From positions 62,001 to 126,000 of the forward strand of contig CP091033.1 of assembly GCA_039725955.1 (NCBI GenBank): 64,000 bases of DNA, in the 5' to 3' direction. Positions within the stretch are counted from its first letter, which is position 1. Each line of letters starts with the position of its first letter. A model generated the notes under the pieces. It was given only the letters and a program-made list of their open reading frames with translations. It was not told the origin of the DNA and did no database searches. Below are positions 16,533-25,016 of the stretch, piece by piece. This DNA is from Sinorhizobium sp. B11 (GTDB lineage Bacteria > Pseudomonadota > Alphaproteobacteria > Rhizobiales > Rhizobiaceae). The translations under genes and the position numbers were made by a program.

Positions 16533-17903
16533 CTATACCACCCCTGCTCTTAGAGCGGCGTAGAGGTCGGAAGGTTCACGATCAATGCCCAGCCGACCTG
16601 CAGCCTCAAGCAACGCCATCGCCTGCTTGCCGTTAAAGGGCGACTTTTCCATGAGCGCCAGGAATTTGGTTTCAAGCGCTTTAGGGGTGAGTGGGTTCAA
16701 AGGCTCCCCTCGCGGTGACAGCACTTCTTGCTGGTCGACTTGGCCCTTCCCCACAATCGTCACGCGTGCTGGCGTTGATTCCGGAAAAGCATGCTCATAA
16801 TTCCTTGAGTTTACAAGCTTAACGCGCCGGGCGAGTGCGACGACCGCGGCATCGCCGAGATAGTCCTCCTTCAGTGGCAGCAGCGCCTTCTCGCCATGCA
16901 CCATCGCCAGCGCGATACAGAAGGGGATACTGTACTGTGCCGCCTCGCTCGTGGAGGGGTCCGGCAGATTCGGCAAGGACAGCGCGCGTTCGAAGGTTTC
17001 TACAATGATCGTGTCGATGTCGCCGCTGCTTAGCGACATTCGAACCTGAAGCATTAACGCCCCGTCGATCGCAGCATGTGCCCAGCGGCAGCAGCTGTAG
17101 AGCTTAAAATAGCCGCTCTCGATCGCCCATGCATCTCCGGGTACGCCGACAAGGCGTGTCCTGACGTAATTGTCGCGCTCATCCAACATGTCGACCGGTC
17201 CTCGATGACCGGCTGTAGCAAGCACCACCGCCTGGATGCCGTTCGCCGTTGCCCAGGGTATGCCTTCTTTCACCGTATGGCCGATGCGGGTGAACCCGGT
17301 TGCGGCCTGAGACGTCGACGTCTGGCCGGCGATCGCGATCGCGTGGCTCATGGTGTCCGCGGAGGCCCCCTCCAGCCACGCAGTTGCGGCCGCGACGCCG
17401 TATCCGCACCACAGACCGCTGTCGGTGGTTCGAAGTGCACCGATCTCGCGAGAGCTCGATACGCGGACCGCCACTTCATAGCCAAGTGCGATGGCGGTGA
17501 GGATCGTGTCGGCGCCCGCTCCATTGTGCTCGGCGCAAGCCAGTACGGACGGAATGATCGCAGCGGCCGGATGGCCAGAGGCCTGCCTGTGGCCGTCGTC
17601 AAGATCGAGCGCGGCCGCGTAAGTGGCGTTGACGAAGGCGGCTCCGACTGCAGTCGAGCGCTGCCCGGAAAACCAGATACTATAGTCTCCTGATCCCCAG
17701 ATGAGCGGGGCGCCTTTCAGGGAGGCCTGTCCTGCTCTGGTAGCGGCCCCAGCCGCGGCCGCACCGATTGTGTCGACAAGTGTTCGCCGGGTGGCGTGAA
17801 GCACGTGGGACGGTGCGGCTGATAGGGACGTGCACATCGTCGCAAGACGATCGATGACGAATGCCCGTTCATCGCGTCGGTCACTCTCACAGGTAGTAGT
17901 CAA
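16533..17903 (-). CDS. MmgE/PrpD family protein
   Basis: 456 residues, the usual length. Family features are TRRTLVDTIGAAAAGAATRA at the N-terminus, then AAFVNATYAAALDLDDGHRQ and SGHPAAAIIPSVLA, which is the region holding the active-site His and Asp in 2-methylcitrate dehydratase (PrpD). The C-terminal domain follows (VERALSLP-like segment to HGEKALLPL). Members include methylcitrate dehydratases, cis-aconitate decarboxylases and iminodisuccinate epimerase, so several lyase or isomerase activities are possible. It is divergent from the oxidase-ABC operon across 112 bp and probably acts on the same substrate class. Methylcitrate enzymes are absent nearby, so a propionate role is unlikely. Confidence 0.85.
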   Translation of the reverse strand: MTTTCESDRRDERAFVIDRLATMCTSLSAAPSHVLHATRRTLVDTIGAAAAGAATRAGQASLKGAPLIWGSGDYSIWFSGQRSTAVGAAFVNATYAAALDLDDGHRQASGHPAAAIIPSVLACAEHNGAGADTILTAIALGYEVAVRVSSSREIGALRTTDSGLWCGYGVAAATAWLEGASADTMSHAIAIAGQTSTSQAATGFTRIGHTVKEGIPWATANGIQAVVLATAGHRGPVDMLDERDNYVRTRLVGVPGDAWAIESGYFKLYSCCRWAHAAIDGALMLQVRMSLSSGDIDTIIVETFERALSLPNLPDPSTSEAAQYSIPFCIALAMVHGEKALLPLKEDYLGDAAVVALARRVKLVNSRNYEHAFPESTPARVTIVGKGQVDQQEVLSPRGEPLNPLTPKALETKFLALMEKSPFNGKQAMALLEAAGRLGIDREPSDLYAALRAGVV

Positions 17904-17958
17904 GTTTCGAACATCCTCAGTTAGAGCCTAATTGCCTGATCGTTTGTGAATATATAAA

Positions 17959-17992
17959 TTCATATTGTGGATGTGAAGCTTGTCAATATGAA
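17959..17992. promoter_or_regulatory. Perfect 9-bp inverted repeat in the catabolic divergent promoter
   Basis: TTCATATTG (17959-17967) and CAATATGAA (17984-17992) are exact inverted copies separated by 16 bases, about 2.5 helical turns centre to centre. They lie in the AT-rich region between the MmgE/PrpD and oxidase operons. A second partial dyad, TGAAT-N6-ATTCA (17947-17962), overlaps the left arm. This is a strong candidate for the IclR operator. Confidence 0.55.
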
Positions 17993-18015
17993 ATCGGGAG
18001 TGAGGAATTTCAGCC

Positions 18016-18321
18016 ATGGAATTGGTGGAAAGAGGCCGGGCGCGGCCAGACCTGCGGGCAGGAGCTGCAATCAACATTTTCGTCGATGGCCTCCCTGTAC
18101 GCGCGCGGCTCGGTGAAACTGTGCTGACGGCGATGCGGTCCGATCCAGGTCATGTGCGCAACTTTGAATTCATGAACGAAGCACGCGCCGGCTTTTGCCT
18201 GATGGGCGCCTGCCAGGATTGCTGGCTTTGGCGGGAGGAGGGCGAGCGTCTTCGCGCGTGCACTAGCCGGGTCGATGCCGGTATGCGGCTCCTGACCCGA
18301 TCGCCGGAGGCGTTTCGATGA
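18016..18321 (+). CDS. (2Fe-2S)-binding small subunit of opine-oxidase-type dehydrogenase
   Basis: 101 residues with a ferredoxin-like Fer2_4 fold. The cluster ligands are C61, C66, C69 (CLMGACQDC) and C82 (LRACTS), in the C-x4-C-x2-C-x12-C arrangement seen in HcnA and the small subunits of opine and hydroxyproline dehydrogenases. The N-terminus (INIFVDGLPVRARLGETVLT) forms the beta-grasp. Its TGA overlaps the next ATG, so it is made stoichiometrically with the FAD subunits. It passes electrons within the membrane-associated complex. Confidence 0.88.
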   Translation: MELVERGRARPDLRAGAAINIFVDGLPVRARLGETVLTAMRSDPGHVRNFEFMNEARAGFCLMGACQDCWLWREEGERLRACTSRVDAGMRLLTRSPEAFR

Positions 18322-19694
18322 AACCAACCCAGTCCATCGTAATTATTGGCGCCGGGCCGGCCGGCATTGCCGCAGCCAGGACGCTCGCCGATGCCGGGCT
18401 TCGTCCGGTGGTGATCGATGAGGGTCGATCTGCGGGCGGCCAAATTTTCCGCCAGCCCGAGCCGGAGCTCTCGCGATCGCCGAGCGATCTCTACGGCTTC
18501 GATGCAAAGCCTGCTAACGCGTTCCGCGCTGATGTGACCGATCTCAAACCTGCCGTCGAACACCACGCCGAAACAACAGCCTGGAGCGCGGAACCCGGCT
18601 CACTTCACCTGGTAAGCTGCAGGCGCGCCTTCGTGCAGCGCTGGTCGCATCTGATCATTGCGACCGGCGCCATGGATCGCGTCGTGCCGATGGAGGGCTG
18701 GACGGCTCCCGGTGTCTACAGTCTGGGCGGCGCGCAGATCGCCCTCAAGGCGGAGGCATCATTGATCGGCCGCACTGTCGTGTTTGCAGGCACTGGGCCG
18801 CTTCTCTACCTCGTCGCCTATCAATATGCCCGGGCCGGAGCGATTGTCCCGGCCGTCCTGGAGACCGCAAGACCCTTCGACGATCTATCGGCCCTGCCGG
18901 CACTGGTTTCCGGCGGCGCTACATTCGCCCGAGGGCTCTATTTCATGGCCTGGCTTCGAGCGCGTGGTATTCCCGTGCTGACCGGTGTTGTTCCCGTGGA
19001 GGCGACGCGCGGGTGTGATGGTCGCGTGAATGGGATAAAATTCCGCTCTGATAGCCGGGATATGTTCCTTGCCTGTGATGCGCTCGCGGTGGGACATGGC
19101 CTTAAAGCGGAGACCCAGATCGCCGACCTCCTCGGCGTCGATTTCCAGTTCGATGCACTACAGAGACAATGGCTGCCGGTGGTCGACATTGACGGACGCT
19201 CGTCACTTCCGAATGTCTATCTGGCGGGCGACGGCTCGTCTGTTCGTGGGGGCGTCGTCGCCGCCGCGAGCGGTAGGATCGCGGCGGCGGCGCTCCTTCG
19301 GGATGTTTCACACGAGAAAAGCGGACCTTCAGAGCGCGACCGGAGCCTTATCAGACGAATGGCGCGCTTCCGCAATGTCCTCGATCGCGTCTTCCCCTTT
19401 CCGTCGCACATCGCCGAAACACTGCCTGATGAGACAATGGTCTGTCGCTGTGAAGGCCTCACTGCAGGTGACGTCCGCCGGACCGTTATCGACTCCGGCG
19501 AGTCAGACATCAATCGTATCAAGGCCTTCTGCCGGCTCGGCATGGGGCGATGCCAGGGACGCATCTGCACGCCGGCCGCCGCCGAGATCATTGCAGCAAC
19601 TGCCGGGGTCGATATCAGCGTCGTCGGCCGCTTGCGCAGTCAGGCTCCGATCAAGCCGATGTCGCTCAAGCATCTCGCGGCGGTCGGCCGATGA
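18318..19694 (+). CDS. Opine oxidase subunit A / HcnB-like FAD-NAD(P) oxidoreductase
   Basis: 458 residues. The FAD-binding GAGPAG is in IVIIGAGPAGIAAARTLADA, a second dinucleotide site in TVVFAGTGPLLYLVAYQYA, and NVYLAGDGSSVRGGVVAAAS completes the fold. The C-terminus carries a BFD-like [2Fe-2S] site: VCRCEG, then FCRLGMGRCQGRIC. This is the architecture of OoxA/NoxA and HcnB, which oxidise opines or glycine in heterotrimers. It overlaps both neighbours by ATGA-type junctions. The substrate cannot be told from the sequence. Confidence 0.9.
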   Translation: MKPTQSIVIIGAGPAGIAAARTLADAGLRPVVIDEGRSAGGQIFRQPEPELSRSPSDLYGFDAKPANAFRADVTDLKPAVEHHAETTAWSAEPGSLHLVSCRRAFVQRWSHLIIATGAMDRVVPMEGWTAPGVYSLGGAQIALKAEASLIGRTVVFAGTGPLLYLVAYQYARAGAIVPAVLETARPFDDLSALPALVSGGATFARGLYFMAWLRARGIPVLTGVVPVEATRGCDGRVNGIKFRSDSRDMFLACDALAVGHGLKAETQIADLLGVDFQFDALQRQWLPVVDIDGRSSLPNVYLAGDGSSVRGGVVAAASGRIAAAALLRDVSHEKSGPSERDRSLIRRMARFRNVLDRVFPFPSHIAETLPDETMVCRCEGLTAGDVRRTVIDSGESDINRIKAFCRLGMGRCQGRICTPAAAEIIAATAGVDISVVGRLRSQAPIKPMSLKHLAAVGR

Positions 19695-20854
19695 GCGCGT
19701 CCTTCGACATCGCGATCGTCGGCGGCGGTCTGGCCGGCTGCGCCGCGGCCCTGCATGCACGTCGCATGGGCGCCTCCGTCATACTCTTCGAACGCGGCCG
19801 TTGCGGAGCTCAGGCGAGCGGCGTCAACTATGGCGGTGTCCGCCAGCAGGGGCGTCACGCAGCGGAACTGCCGTTGGCCCGCCGTAGCCGCGCGATCTGG
19901 GGCAATCTGCAGAGCCTGGTCGGTAGTGACTGTGAATTCAGGGCGACGGGCCATCTGAAGCTCGCGCGAAATGATGCGGACATGCACGAGCTTTTGGCGC
20001 ATCGGGAACTGCTTGGACGCTATGAGGTTGAAAGCGAAATTCTCGAACCGGCCGATCTGCGCCTGCGCTTTCCGTATGTCGCACCAATCTATGCTGGCGG
20101 CTCGTTCTGCGCGGAAGACGGTCAGGCCAATCCCCGTCTGGCCGCGCCGGCCTTCGCCCGCGCTGCGCGCGCTCTCGGCGCCGACATCCGTGAATGCTGT
20201 TGCGTTGAAGAGATCCGGGTATCGGAGCAGGGATTTCTGCTTTGGCAGGCAGCAGATCCGTCTCCTGTCAGGGCGAGGCTGCTCATCAACACTGCCGGCG
20301 CGTGGGGCGCTGCGATCGCCGCATCGCTCGGCGATCAGGTCGAAGAAGCGGTGATGGCGCCTAACATGTGCGTGACCGAGCCCATCGCACCCCTGATCGG
20401 CTCCAATCTCGGGATCTGCGGCGGCAGCATCTACATCCGCCAGACAGGGCAGGGAAGCGTCATCTTCGGAAGCGGTCTTGGCACGGCCGACCGGCGCCAG
20501 TTGAAGGCACGTCCCCACGCCGAGGTTACGCGCGAAGCGGCTAGGCTCGCGATAGCGATGGTTCCCGCACTTGCCGACGTGCTGCTCGTCAGGACCTGGA
20601 CAGGCATCGAAGGTCGCATGCCGGACGGTCTGCCTGTCGTAGGCCCGAGCCCCAGACTCGAAGGGCTCTTTCACGCTTTCGGCTTTTCCGGTCACGGCTT
20701 CCAGCTCGGGCCCGCAGTCGGCGCCGTGCTGGCCGAGCTTTGCCTTGAGGGGCACTCACCAACGGAGATCGACGGGCTTTCGATGAGCCGTTTCGACAAG
20801 GGACGCGCCGCCGCAGATGCGGCAGTCCTCATTCAGCCTGAGAATTATCTATAA
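19691..20854 (+). CDS. Opine oxidase subunit B / HcnC-like FAD-dependent oxidase
   Basis: A DAO-family flavoprotein of 387 residues starting MSASFDIAIVGGGLAGCAAA, with the GxGxxG FAD motif and the C-terminal FAD motif GLFHAFGFSGHGFQLGPAVG. The open frame begins at 19550, but the ATG at 19691 overlaps the upstream stop and begins the FAD fold directly. In OoxAB/NoxAB and HcnABC this subunit carries the amine-oxidising active site. Together with the two preceding genes it forms a complete heterotrimeric oxidase. Confidence 0.9.
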   Translation: MSASFDIAIVGGGLAGCAAALHARRMGASVILFERGRCGAQASGVNYGGVRQQGRHAAELPLARRSRAIWGNLQSLVGSDCEFRATGHLKLARNDADMHELLAHRELLGRYEVESEILEPADLRLRFPYVAPIYAGGSFCAEDGQANPRLAAPAFARAARALGADIRECCCVEEIRVSEQGFLLWQAADPSPVRARLLINTAGAWGAAIAASLGDQVEEAVMAPNMCVTEPIAPLIGSNLGICGGSIYIRQTGQGSVIFGSGLGTADRRQLKARPHAEVTREAARLAIAMVPALADVLLVRTWTGIEGRMPDGLPVVGPSPRLEGLFHAFGFSGHGFQLGPAVGAVLAELCLEGHSPTEIDGLSMSRFDKGRAAADAAVLIQPENYL

Positions 20855-20868
20855 AAGAGGGAACAGAC

Positions 20869-21750
20869 ATGCAGCATTTCATTTTCGGATTGCTCGGTGG
20901 CGCCATCGGGATCGCCGTTGCGCTCCAACCGGATTCATCGGCGGCAACCGACCCGGCCTATCATCTTGCCGAAGCGGGGGTCCTATCGGTCGCCATTACT
21001 GGCGACATGCCGGGCCTCGTGGCACGCGACGGCAAGCTCACCGGTTATGACGGCGATATCCTGCAAATCGTCGCCGAGCGGCTCGATCTGAAGATCAAGC
21101 CGGTGCCTATGGAATGGTCCGGCGCGATCGCCGCCGTGCAGACGGGTCGGGTCGACATTATCGGCGGCAATGTCGCTTGGACGAAGCAACGCGCCGAAAC
21201 GCTGTCCCTGACCGACCCGACCGGTTACTTCCAGAATGGCATCACCTCACCCAAGGACGTAGCCTGGCACGAGTTGAAGGATCTAGAAAACCGCAGGGTC
21301 GGATCGATGACCGGCTTCTCCTTCCTGCCGGAACTCCGCAACATCAAGGGTCTCGAACTGTCACTCTACGACAGCTCGGACGCGGCACTGCGCGATCTTC
21401 TCGCCGGCCGCATCGAAGCGCTGATTGGCGATCCTCCTGTCATCGACTACGCGATTGCTAAGAATCCAGACTGGGGGCTCGTCAATCTTCCGTTCACCGA
21501 CAACAATCCGGACTATCCATTGTTGACCGGCCTTGGGCGACAATATGTCTTCGGCCTGTCGAAAGACAACGCGGCGCTCGCGGATGCGCTGAGTGGGCAG
21601 ATCCGCGACCTCTGGACCTCCTGCACGGTCAATGCGATCGGCCAGCGTTACGGAAATGTCAGTCGAGCGAACTATACCCCATCGGTCGAGAATTTTCGGA
21701 TAGGTGTTGATCGGCCGACAGGTTGGACGCCGCCTGTCTGCGGGAAGTAA
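20869..21750 (+). CDS. Polar amino acid/opine ABC transporter substrate-binding protein
   Basis: A family-3 periplasmic binding protein (SBP_bac_3), 293 residues. An N-terminal hydrophobic segment (FIFGLLGGAIGIAVAL) acts as signal peptide or anchor. The domain starts GVLSVAITGDMPGLVARDGK and includes LTGYDGDILQIVAERL and VQTGRVDIIGGNVAWTKQRA, the ligand-binding signatures. It follows the oxidase genes by 14 bases after a GAGGG ribosome binding site, and precedes the ATPase and two permeases. Affinity is probably for an amino-acid-like or opine-like ligand. Confidence 0.88.
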   Translation: MQHFIFGLLGGAIGIAVALQPDSSAATDPAYHLAEAGVLSVAITGDMPGLVARDGKLTGYDGDILQIVAERLDLKIKPVPMEWSGAIAAVQTGRVDIIGGNVAWTKQRAETLSLTDPTGYFQNGITSPKDVAWHELKDLENRRVGSMTGFSFLPELRNIKGLELSLYDSSDAALRDLLAGRIEALIGDPPVIDYAIAKNPDWGLVNLPFTDNNPDYPLLTGLGRQYVFGLSKDNAALADALSGQIRDLWTSCTVNAIGQRYGNVSRANYTPSVENFRIGVDRPTGWTPPVCGK

Positions 21751-21809
21751 ACCCCTCCCGGCCGGTTGCCCGGCCGCGCCAGTTCCTCTCATCGTTCACG
21801 GAGGCGGAA

Positions 21810-22589
21810 ATGACCGCCGAATATCTTCTCGAGGTCACCGACCTCGGCAAGTCCTATGGCCATCACACGGTCCTAAAGGATGTCTCCTTCGCCCTGCAGC
21901 GCGGTGAACGTATCGCACTGATCGGGCCAAGCGGATCCGGCAAATCGACGTGCCTGAGAGCCATCAACTATCTCGAACCACCGACCGCCGGTGATGTCCG
22001 GTTGGACGGGCGTCTGATTGGTCGCCAGAAAAATGGCCGTCGCATGAGCGACCTTGCGCTTGCGCCGCAGCGGGCTGAAATCGGCATGGTATTTCAGCAT
22101 TTCCATCTGTGGCCACATCTGAGTGTTCGCGCTAATGTCGCACTTCAACCGCAGAAGGTCCGAGGCGTTTCCAGGGTCGAAGCAGGGCGTCTGGCCGAAG
22201 AGATGCTCGCCAAGGTGCATCTCGCTCACAAGGTCGACGAGGTTCCGCAGCGTCTATCCGGTGGACAACAGCAACGTGTCGCCATCGCCCGCGCGCTCGC
22301 CCAAAAGCCAAAGCTCCTACTCTTCGACGAGCCGACATCTGCGCTCGATCCGGAGCTTGTCGGCGAGGTCCTCAGCGTCATCAAGGAGCTTGCACGCGAG
22401 GGTAGGGCCATGGTGCTCGTCACTCATGAAATTCCCTTTGCCCGGGAGGTCGCTGATCGCATCCTGTTCATGGATAACGGTCACATCGTGGAGCAAGGAC
22501 CGGCGAAGGATCTTCTTGATCACCCCCAATCGCCACGCCTCAAGCAGTTTCTGGCTAATCTCTCGCAGAGGGGGCAACGCGATGGATAG
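21810..22589 (+). CDS. Polar amino acid ABC transporter ATP-binding protein
   Basis: All ATPase motifs are present: Walker A GPSGSGKST, signature LSGGQQQR, Walker B LLLFDEPTSALD and the switch His in LVTHEI. At 259 residues it matches the GlnQ/OccP group. The ATG at 21810 is preceded by GGAGGCGGAA; the open frame extends upstream but without family residues. It overlaps the first permease gene by eight bases, indicating a tightly coupled importer operon. Confidence 0.93.
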   Translation: MTAEYLLEVTDLGKSYGHHTVLKDVSFALQRGERIALIGPSGSGKSTCLRAINYLEPPTAGDVRLDGRLIGRQKNGRRMSDLALAPQRAEIGMVFQHFHLWPHLSVRANVALQPQKVRGVSRVEAGRLAEEMLAKVHLAHKVDEVPQRLSGGQQQRVAIARALAQKPKLLLFDEPTSALDPELVGEVLSVIKELAREGRAMVLVTHEIPFAREVADRILFMDNGHIVEQGPAKDLLDHPQSPRLKQFLANLSQRGQRDG

Positions 22590-23232
22590 CGTACTCCTCG
22601 AGAGGATCGTCGCCGTGTTACTCGCAGGCGTGAGCGTGACGGTCGAAGTAACGGTTGGCGCTATGGCCGTGGCCCTTGTGATCGGACTAGGCCTCGCAAT
22701 GGTCGACTTCTTGAGCAAGCTTCGCGCGGTGCATGCGCTCATCCGCGTCTACGTCGAGGCTCTTCGCAACATTCCAAGCTTAACGTTCCTGTTTCTCCTG
22801 TATTTCGGGCTCGCGGCTGCCGGGATCCGGCTGTCCTCCATCGTCGCCGCGGTTCTTGGCCTCGGACTGATCGGCGGAGCGATTTTCGTCGATATCTTTC
22901 GTTCGGGTTTTCAGTCGGTTCCCGTCGGCCAAAAAGAGGCGGCCGCTTCGATTGGCCTGACGCCGCTTGCAACCTTCTGGCTCATCGTTCTGCCACAGGG
23001 CCTGCGTCTTTCGCTGCCCTCCGTCGGCAATTATGCCGTCGGGCTGGTCAAGGATACTTCGCTCGTGGCGGCAATCGCAGCACCAGAGGTGATGTTCAAC
23101 GCACGCCAATTGGTGAACGAAACGTTCGAAACGGCGCTTGTCTACGGTTTTACGGCGGCCGTCTATCTTGTCCTGACGATGGCAGTCGCCGGTTCGGTTT
23201 ACCTCGTCGAACGCAAGCTGGAGACACCATGA
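22582..23232 (+). CDS. Polar amino acid ABC transporter permease 1
   Basis: A His/Glu/Gln/Arg/opine-type permease (HisM/OccQM group), 216 residues with about five membrane helices. The EAA cytoplasmic loop is VPVGQKEAAASIGLTPLATF, followed by LPQGLRLSLPSVGNYAVGLV. YVEALRNIPSLTFLFLLYFG is the typical N-terminal signature (R-x-x-P-x-L). It overlaps both neighbours, so all three transporter subunits are co-translated. Confidence 0.92.
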   Translation: MDSVLLERIVAVLLAGVSVTVEVTVGAMAVALVIGLGLAMVDFLSKLRAVHALIRVYVEALRNIPSLTFLFLLYFGLAAAGIRLSSIVAAVLGLGLIGGAIFVDIFRSGFQSVPVGQKEAAASIGLTPLATFWLIVLPQGLRLSLPSVGNYAVGLVKDTSLVAAIAAPEVMFNARQLVNETFETALVYGFTAAVYLVLTMAVAGSVYLVERKLETP

Positions 23233-23951
23233 TGTTCTTTGATACGATCTTCGCCAATCTGGGCGACTGGGCGCCACGTATGCTCACCGGCCTGCGCACG
23301 ACGCTCGTCCTGACTGGGGGGGGCTTTGCGCTCGCTTTTCTGCTGGCGCTCGCGCTCGAATATCTTCGCTCTCGCCGTCTTGCGGCGCTGCGCCTGAGCG
23401 CCCGGGTCTATATCGCGTTCGCGCGCGGAGTGCCGATTCTCGTCGTCCTTTATTTGATGTATTTCGCGCTTCCGGGTGCCGGTATCACCTTGCCGGCTGA
23501 GCTCGCGGCGACGGTTGGGCTTGCCGCCGTCTATGGCGCCTATCTCTGCGAAGTATTCCGCGCCGGGCTTGATGCCGTACCGGCGGGGCAGCGCGAAGCC
23601 GCGCTTGCGAGTGGGTTGACACCCCTTCAGACATTCCGCCTGATCCTGCTGCCGCAGGCGGTCCGCCACACCATCGCGCCGCTTGTGATCAACCTAGTAT
23701 CGATGTTGAAGGACAGTTCGATCGCCGCATTGATCGCCGTCCCCGAACTGACGTTGGTTTCGAGGGAGATCATGTCGGAGAGCTTCCTGCCTTTGCATGT
23801 CTTCGCCTTAACTGCTCTGTTCTATTTCCTGCTCGCCTGGCCTGCCTCACTTGTCGCCCGAGCCATCGAGCAGCGCCTTCTATACCCGTCGGCAAGGATG
23901 TCGCCATCAAAGTCCCTCGATCAGCTGAAAACAGCACAGGCGGTGTCCTGA
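23229..23951 (+). CDS. Polar amino acid ABC transporter permease 2
   Basis: The second permease of the importer, 240 residues. It has the same family marks: AFARGVPILVVLYLMYFALP near the N-terminus, the EAA loop VPAGQREAALASGLTPLQTF, and LPQAVRHTIAPLVINLVSML. It probably forms a heterodimer with the preceding permease. The operon ends here; a strong intrinsic terminator lies about 300 bp downstream. Confidence 0.92.
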   Translation: MMFFDTIFANLGDWAPRMLTGLRTTLVLTGGGFALAFLLALALEYLRSRRLAALRLSARVYIAFARGVPILVVLYLMYFALPGAGITLPAELAATVGLAAVYGAYLCEVFRAGLDAVPAGQREAALASGLTPLQTFRLILLPQAVRHTIAPLVINLVSMLKDSSIAALIAVPELTLVSREIMSESFLPLHVFALTALFYFLLAWPASLVARAIEQRLLYPSARMSPSKSLDQLKTAQAVS

Positions 23952-24260
23952 TGGATGGTCGTTTACGGCGCGATCAATGCCGATAACGGTACCGATCGAG
24001 CGCCAGCGCGGCATTGGTGTACGCTGAGGTGAAATGCGTCGGTCTCGTCTTCGGAGAAAGAAAGATCATGCGATCGAAATGCCGACCGCTGGCGTGGAGG
24101 AGCCGGGCGTCGGGCTGTCGCCGATTTGGTGGCAAGACTGGAGGCGGTTTGTGTGGTCATTCGCCACCTGAGGACCTCAAGGTGCTCACTGGTAGTCTTA
24201 AAATGAGCTGCGCTGACCTCTCTAGAGGTCTCCCCTTTCGCGCCTGTCAAGCAGAAAAAT

Positions 24261-24290
24261 AGGGCCACCGGAATACCCGGGGCCCTTTTT
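24261..24290 (+). terminator. Strong intrinsic terminator after the catabolic operon
   Basis: AGGGCC (24261-24266) pairs with GGCCCT (24281-24286), and an inner CCGG/CCGG stem extends it past a bulged A to an AATAC loop; TTTTT follows (24286-24290). It would end transcripts arriving from the permease genes before the conjugation region. The 300 bp between the last permease and this hairpin contain no recognisable gene. Confidence 0.8.
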
Positions 24291-24565
24291 AAGTGCGAAG
24301 GTCAAAACCTCCAGAGGGGAACAGCCACCGCTATGGCACTGGGACGGCGCCATCAATGCATCAGCCGATGCTATGTATGCCTGCATTTTCTTCTGTGCGC
24401 AACTCCTTATTGCGAACGACAGTTACGCGACGGCGGGAATGTTCCTTTGCAGCCGAATCGAAACCAATGCCCCGGACAGCTTCCGCGAAACCGACGCTTT
24501 CACCCGAAAGCGGTTTATTCTCGGTCATGTTAACTGCCGAGGAAGCATCACAGTCTTGGCAGACA

Positions 24566-24919
24566 CTAAGTGCTTCCAAAAGCGCTCAGCTTATTGCGAA
24601 TTCCGTCGGAAATCTCGAATTGACGGGCTGTCCCGCGGCCCATGGAATTTTTCACCATCGTTTCCGTGAGCATTCCCCGCCTAACGAGGAGATCGACCGT
24701 CTCCTTTGCTCCACTCCGCGTCAATTCGGTAATTTCCATGATGTTTGATAGAGTTAACTTCTGGTGAGCCTGGGTCATCGTGTAGAGGATCGTCATCATG
24801 CCGATCTCCTTCAGCCGTGCCTGGGGGGTCTCGTCCTCAAGCGGATGGTCAAGGATCTCATGGAGGATGAGTCCTGAGAAGGCAAGGTTGTGCAACTGTG
24901 TCTTAAGCGCTCTTGTCAT
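24566..24919 (-). CDS. Winged-helix regulator divergent from the virB operon
   Basis: 117 residues. The central part is a MarR-like winged helix: LTLSNIMEITELTRSGAKET, then VDLLVRRGMLTETMVKNSMG and RGTARQFEIS forming the wing. An N-terminal helix (LHNLAFSGLILHEILDHPLE) could mediate dimerisation. No effector domain is evident. It faces away from the T4SS operon, with a perfect dyad between its ATG and the operon, so it is probably the local repressor of conjugation. Rhizobial symbiotic plasmids use another winged-helix protein, RctA, for this; whether this gene is homologous to it cannot be settled here. Confidence 0.65.
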   Translation of the reverse strand: MTRALKTQLHNLAFSGLILHEILDHPLEDETPQARLKEIGMMTILYTMTQAHQKLTLSNIMEITELTRSGAKETVDLLVRRGMLTETMVKNSMGRGTARQFEISDGIRNKLSAFGST

Positions 24920-24924
24920 GTCAT

Positions 24925-24950
24925 TTAACTGTGTTATATTCGTCAGTTAA
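24925..24950. promoter_or_regulatory. Operator-like dyad between regulator and virB operon
   Basis: TTAACTG (24925-24931) and CAGTTAA (24944-24950) are perfect 7-bp inverted arms separated by 12 AT-rich bases containing TTATATT. The dyad starts six bases from the regulator's ATG and lies upstream of the virB-side genes. It would suit autoregulation and repression of the T4SS operon. Confidence 0.55.
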
Positions 24951-25016
24951 GAGGGCGTCTCTGGAGCTGAAAGTTGCTTCCTCAGAAGGCCGCCATCGTC
25001 TCGGAGGGTCAAGTCC

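Noticed and set aside
19640..20755. A 371-codon reverse-strand frame opposite the HcnC-like gene
   Set aside because: Antisense shadow of a clear FAD oxidase gene; the composition is rich in Arg, Gln and Asp without recognisable motifs.
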